From Clostridium bornimense (GTDB taxonomy: Bacteria; Bacillota; Clostridia; Clostridiales; Clostridiaceae), in assembly GCF_018917145.1 (NCBI RefSeq), contig NZ_JAHLOD010000003.1:1-64000 (forward strand): a stretch of 64,000 nucleotides of DNA, read 5' to 3'. A program made the position numbers and the translations under genes. Of the stretch, positions 63,968 to 64,000 are shown piece after piece; the first letter of the stretch is position 1, and the number at the start of each line of letters is the position of its first letter. The notes under the pieces were generated by a model. The model had not been told where the DNA came from and made no database searches. It was given only the letters and a program-made list of their open reading frames with translations.

Positions 63968-64000
63968 CATATTAAACAAATAGGAAAAGTAAGAATGAGG

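Noticed and set aside
1-64000. CRISPR array, tRNA or rRNA genes
   Set aside because: No regularly spaced short repeats and no cloverleaf or rRNA signatures were seen; the repeats present are spread through intergenic regions.

Overview
The window reads as chromosome of a low-GC Clostridium (sensu stricto type, species not determined). Support: strong A/T bias and AGA/ATA/TTA codon use, GGAGG ribosome sites, T-box, TPP and SAM-I leaders, a CIRCE-controlled htpG, AhpC with a reductase partner, a FeoAB set with its tiny Cys-rich partner, and many intrinsic terminators.

Layout. 1-600: end of an insertion sequence. 705-5063: maltose uptake, two tandem PTS EIICB genes, the first paired with a probable maltose-6'-phosphate phosphatase. 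5536-9231: AIM24-like protein, membrane glycosyltransferase, 2TM protein, and MetA. 9406-17350: rlmD whose 3' end has been replaced by foreign sequence, followed by an acquired island with higher GC content (two-component system, peptide-type ABC exporter, GGGGGC palindromes, small genes). 17393-18590: decayed IS3-type remnants. 18737-20547: TPP riboswitch, thiM, thiD. 20664-28702: a zinc-ribbon protein and M48 peptidase divergent from a WYL regulator, then MBL, HAD, AEC, a probable BECR nuclease, an intergenic region rich in RNA structure, and a purine permease. 29041-38886: htpG, a secreted DUF1002 protein, HD and DUF3892 proteins, MetY, an NSS transporter, lgt. 38981-41441: peroxide defence with PerR-like boxes. 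41638-48053: small unknown genes, CvfB, TspO, amidohydrolase, T-box argS. 48611-52570: large secreted alpha-amylase with a cre site. 52588-57674: Fe(II) uptake and SAM-riboswitch metNIQ. 58265-61192: a DEDDy nuclease, a stalk-domain membrane protein and a MotA/MotB (ZorAB-like) pair. 61404-63719: DD-carboxypeptidase and ndk.

How the genes connect. The secreted amylase would release maltose, imported by the PTS genes at the other end of the window; both carry LacI-family-type operators. MetA (with Glu111, predicting acetyl specificity), MetY and the SAM-controlled methionine importer form a consistent O-acetylhomoserine route to methionine plus uptake. AhpC and the permuted AhpF-like reductase form a peroxide pathway.

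The strongest non-gene signal is a set of dispersed intergenic repeats: at least eleven related terminator hairpins with a conserved loop sitting directly after stop codons, a second terminator family, and a larger mosaic GTGCAC / TTCGGTT module found beside them. The most system-like unexplained gene cluster is the ion-channel motor pair at 59617-61192.
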